Shown: positions 6,276 through 8,045 of the stretch, piece after piece | Numbering within the stretch: position 1 is the stretch's first letter | Layout of the letters: each line of letters opens with the position of its first letter | Origin: an uncultured Megamonas sp. | GTDB taxonomy: Bacteria; Bacillota; Negativicutes; Selenomonadales; Selenomonadaceae | NCBI GenBank assembly: GCA_900554895.1 | Contig: USIX01000104.1 | Coordinates: 1 to 8,045 of the forward strand | Length of the DNA stretch: 8,045 bases | Direction: 5' to 3' | Notes under the pieces: model-generated | Seen by the model: only the letters and a program-made list of their open reading frames with translations | The model's database searches: none | Told to the model about the DNA's origin: nothing | Made by a program: the position numbers and the translations under genes

Positions 6276-6373
6276 CTAATACCTTCCTTTTTCAACAGAA
6301 ACTTAATTTAAGCTGTTTACACTGTAATTTACTAACCATAATAAAACTTTCATCATATTGGAGTATTTTCACA

Positions 6374-6505
6374 GTAGCTTTAGCTATTAAAAATAAAATT
6401 TACTAGATGTGCATTTAATTCAAATATTTAAGCATTAGTGAGTTTTTGTTTGAATATTACAGCTAAGAAACTTTATTTTTAAAGTAAAAATCTCTAGTAA
6501 GCTAC
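6374..6505. repeat. Nested AT-rich inverted repeats
   Basis: Three nested complementary pairs: GTAGCTT (6374-6380) with AAGCTAC (6499-6505), TTAAAAATAAA (6387-6397) with TTTATTTTTAA (6472-6482), and ATTCAAA (6418-6424) with TTTGAAT (6449-6455). A further 8-mer, TTACTAGA (6400-6407), matches TCTAGTAA (6493-6500) but crosses the second pair. Together they make a 132-base imperfect palindrome. It may be a decayed small palindromic element, a structured RNA, or just AT-rich coincidence. Confidence 0.4.
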
Positions 6506-6527
6506 GAACTAAGACACTTTCTTTAAT

Positions 6528-6574
6528 AAAAAAAGGAACTATCACTTAAACCATACGCAATAGTTCCTTTTTTT
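6528..6574 (-). terminator. Terminator of cfa, probably bidirectional
   Basis: A perfect 15-bp stem (6528-6542 with 6560-6574) made of A7GGAACTAT and its complement, with a 17-base loop. It begins directly after the cfa stop codon. The flanking A and T runs give a U-tract on either strand, so it may also stop transcripts from the convergent AEC gene. Confidence 0.9.
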
Positions 6575-6575
6575 A

Positions 6576-7772
6576 TCAATACCATCTTGTAATTGGCAAA
6601 TCATTATTTACGCCGTTTGTAACTAAAATCTGATGAACTTCAATTACTCCCGTATAAAATGCCGCTGCACAGCCGGCTAAATATAAATCCCACATACGGA
6701 TAAATCTTTCATCGAACATATTTTTAATCTCATTAATATGATCATGAAAATTCCTATCCCAGCATAAAAGAGTCTTATTATAATGACGGCGCAGATTTTC
6801 AATATCCAGAATATGAAAATCCTCCTCTGCCATTATATCAACCATTTCCCTGAGGCTAGGCAGCTCTCCGCCCGGAAAAATATATTTCTGCATCCAGCCG
6901 TTGCCGCTGTCTTCTTTAAGCTGGCTGATATAGTGCAACAGGAACATTCCGCCCTTTTTCAATACGGATTTCACACTGTCATTAAATAATCTATAGTTTT
7001 CACGGCCTACATGTTCCACCATGCCGACACTGACTACACGGTCGAATTTTCTGCCTGTTTTCGGCAAATCACGGTAATCCATCAGTTTTACCGTCAAATA
7101 ATCCTGCAAATTGAGTGCTTCTATTCTTCTATTGAATTCAGTGTACTGCTCATGGCTTAAAGTAATGCCCATTCCCTTGATTTTATATTTCTTAGCAGCT
7201 TCAATCAGTAAAAATCCCCATCCGCAGCCGATATCCAGAAGCGTCATCCCTTCTTTGAGATGCAGCTTTTCCAAAATATAGTCCACTTTATTAACCTGCG
7301 CCTGATACAAGCTGTCATCATCATGTTTAAAATATGCACAGGAATAGCTCATTGTCTTATCAAGCCATAATTTATAAAAATCATTGCCGATATCGTAATG
7401 GCTCTGTACTTCTCTAGCCTGAAACTTTTTGGCTACAGAAGGATGCAACAGCTTTCCCAGCAGTTTTTCATCGGTGGAAAATTTATCCATCTGTCCAAGA
7501 AAATGCACTAAAGCATCGTATAAATCGCCTTCAACCGTCAGATTTTTATCCATATACGCCTCGCCGAGTGCTATGGAAGTGCTTTTCAAAAGCTCCGATA
7601 TCGGTATCGGTTTCTTTAATTTAATAGTAAAAGTCGGCTGGCCTTCACCTATTAGATATTCATTATCCTCAAATCTAACCAGAAACGGATTTTCGTCAAA
7701 CCGTTTTAAAAACGATACCATAGCTTTTTCTTCAGCTATACGCTCTGCTTTTTCTTTTAACTTTTCTAACAT
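6576..7772 (-). CDS. cfa: Cyclopropane-fatty-acyl-phospholipid synthase
   Basis: Transfers a methylene group from S-adenosylmethionine onto the double bond of unsaturated acyl chains in membrane phospholipids, at the membrane surface, typically on entry to stationary phase or under acid stress. The 398-residue length is normal. The N-terminal part (1-120) is the lipid-binding domain. The methyltransferase domain follows, with SHYDIGNDFYKLWLD at 124-138, the SAM-binding LLDIGCGWG at 178-186, and FPGGELPS at 299-306. All bicarbonate/active-site residues of E. coli Cfa have counterparts: Cys139 to C145 (MSYSCAYF), Glu239 to E253 (MVEHVG), His266 to H280, Ile268 to I282 and Tyr317 to Y331 (RHYNKTLL). 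The ATG at 7772 follows AGGAGG (7786-7781) at eight bases. Monocistronic, with its own promoter and terminator. Confidence 0.96.
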   Translation of the reverse strand: MLEKLKEKAERIAEEKAMVSFLKRFDENPFLVRFEDNEYLIGEGQPTFTIKLKKPIPISELLKSTSIALGEAYMDKNLTVEGDLYDALVHFLGQMDKFSTDEKLLGKLLHPSVAKKFQAREVQSHYDIGNDFYKLWLDKTMSYSCAYFKHDDDSLYQAQVNKVDYILEKLHLKEGMTLLDIGCGWGFLLIEAAKKYKIKGMGITLSHEQYTEFNRRIEALNLQDYLTVKLMDYRDLPKTGRKFDRVVSVGMVEHVGRENYRLFNDSVKSVLKKGGMFLLHYISQLKEDSGNGWMQKYIFPGGELPSLREMVDIMAEEDFHILDIENLRRHYNKTLLCWDRNFHDHINEIKNMFDERFIRMWDLYLAGCAAAFYTGVIEVHQILVTNGVNNDLPITRWY

Positions 7773-7858
7773 AATTAATTCCTCCTAAATTTAACAATAT
7801 GCAACTGCTCATAAATAAAATCTGCATCATTAAATATGTTAAAAAATTTTGGGACAAA

Positions 7859-7874
7859 TAATTAACTAATTAAC
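7859..7874 (-). repeat. Tandem 8-base repeat just downstream of the cfa -10 box
   Basis: TAATTAAC occurs twice head to tail (7859-7866 and 7867-7874, plus-strand reading). It falls about at or just after the expected cfa transcription start, a position where a repressor could act. AT-rich, so chance is possible. Confidence 0.35.
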
Positions 7875-7885
7875 TTTTACTTTAT

Positions 7886-7912
7886 ATTATACCCAACTTT
7901 TTTTATTGTCAA
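7886..7912 (-). promoter_or_regulatory. cfa promoter
   Basis: On the minus strand, perfect TTGACA (7912-7907) and perfect TATAAT (7891-7886). The spacer is only 15 bases, shorter than the optimal 17. The leader is about 105 bases. Confidence 0.7.
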
Positions 7913-7919
7913 ATATGCA

Positions 7920-7971
7920 AAAAATGCTTTTTAAAATCTGAATATGTATCCAAACTTTAAAAAGCATTTTT
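7920..7971 (-). terminator. Long bidirectional terminator-like hairpin between tRNA-Glu and cfa
   Basis: A perfect 16-bp stem (7920-7935 with 7956-7971) of AAAAATGCTTTTTAAA and its complement, with a 20-base loop. A and T runs lie on both sides. It separates the tRNA transcript from the cfa promoter, whose -35 begins eight bases further on. Confidence 0.75.
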
Positions 7972-7977
7972 ATCTAT

Positions 7978-7997
7978 ATAAAAACTCTTACAGAGTT
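7978..7997 (-). terminator. Short terminator behind tRNA-Glu
   Basis: On the minus strand, AACTCT-GTA-AGAGTT followed by a T run, only a few bases after the tRNA CCA end. The stem is six base pairs, so it may be leaky; the stronger hairpin at 7920-7971 lies behind it. Confidence 0.6.
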
Positions 7998-8001
7998 GTT
8001 A

Positions 8002-8045
8002 TGGTGACGCGTATGGGATTCGAACCCATGAAGCCGCCGTGAAAG
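8002..8045 (-). tRNA. tRNA-Glu (anticodon UUC), 3' part, cut by the window end
   Basis: Minus strand, reading into the window: anticodon loop CTTTCAC (8045-8039) with anticodon TTC, stem strand GGCGG (8038-8034), variable loop CTTC, T-arm ATGGG-TTCGAAT-CCCAT (8029-8013), acceptor strand ACGCGTC (8012-8006), discriminator A, and an encoded CCA (8004-8002). The 5' half (acceptor 5' strand, D-arm, 5' anticodon stem) lies beyond the edge. A predicted partner is GACGCGT for the missing acceptor strand. Confidence 0.93.

Larger units (their letters stand above)
6152..6575. other. 424-base AT-rich spacer between convergent genes
   Basis: No intact gene. It holds the minus-strand coding-like remnant at 6186-6275, a 17-codon minus-strand frame at 6303-6356 with no clear ribosome binding site, nested AT-rich inverted repeats at 6374-6505, and the bidirectional terminator at 6528-6574. 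Confidence 0.7.

Noticed and set aside
7429..7788. Plus-strand 119-codon frame opposite the start of cfa, and a 68-codon frame at 6783-6989
   Set aside because: Both are mirror frames of cfa with no ribosome binding site or family signature.
1..8045. CRISPR array, defence island, prophage or secondary-metabolite system
   Set aside because: No regularly spaced repeats, no such gene families, and every large gene is an ordinary recognisable family.

Overview
The window looks like chromosomal DNA of a low-GC bacterium of the Firmicutes kind. It has strong purine-rich ribosome binding sites, many intrinsic terminators, AT-rich spacers and a Bacillus-type AroH chorismate mutase. An AarF/UbiB-family kinase together with a cyclopropane fatty acid synthase would fit an anaerobic diderm Firmicute (Negativicutes such as Pectinatus, Anaerovibrio or Megamonas). 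That placement is an inference from gene content and style; no 16S rRNA or other marker is present.

Layout. Positions 1-257 (minus strand) hold the left part of an IS607-family insertion sequence. Its tnpA has been reduced to the MerR-like DNA-binding head joined in frame to the C-terminal tail, with the serine recombinase catalytic domain missing. It overlaps the start of tnpB, which runs off the window edge. On the plus strand follow five genes that appear to be separate transcription units: an NCS2/AzgA-type purine permease (518-1819), a secreted GH73-like peptidoglycan glucosaminidase (1936-2733, closed by a clear terminator), a membrane-anchored AarF/UbiB atypical kinase (GTG start at 2870, to 4465), an AroH-type chorismate mutase (4685-5047, closed by a clear terminator) and an AEC-family permease (5207-6151). 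A 424-base spacer (6152-6575) contains what looks like the eroded 3' end of a lost minus-strand gene and AT-rich inverted repeats. The minus strand then carries cfa (7772-6576), with its own promoter and a long bidirectional terminator, and finally the 3' part of tRNA-Glu(UUC), cut by the window end.

The genes do not form one pathway. They are housekeeping or envelope functions (purine uptake, wall turnover, isoprenoid-lipid or quinone-associated kinase, Phe/Tyr synthesis, solute transport, membrane lipid cyclopropanation), each with its own expression signals. I found no defence system, CRISPR array or phage module. The points most worth a second look are the internally deleted IS607 recombinase, the AroH with Asp and Gln at the positions of Bacillus Cys75 and Glu78, its 219-base structured leader, and the gene remnant in the 6.2-6.5 kb spacer.
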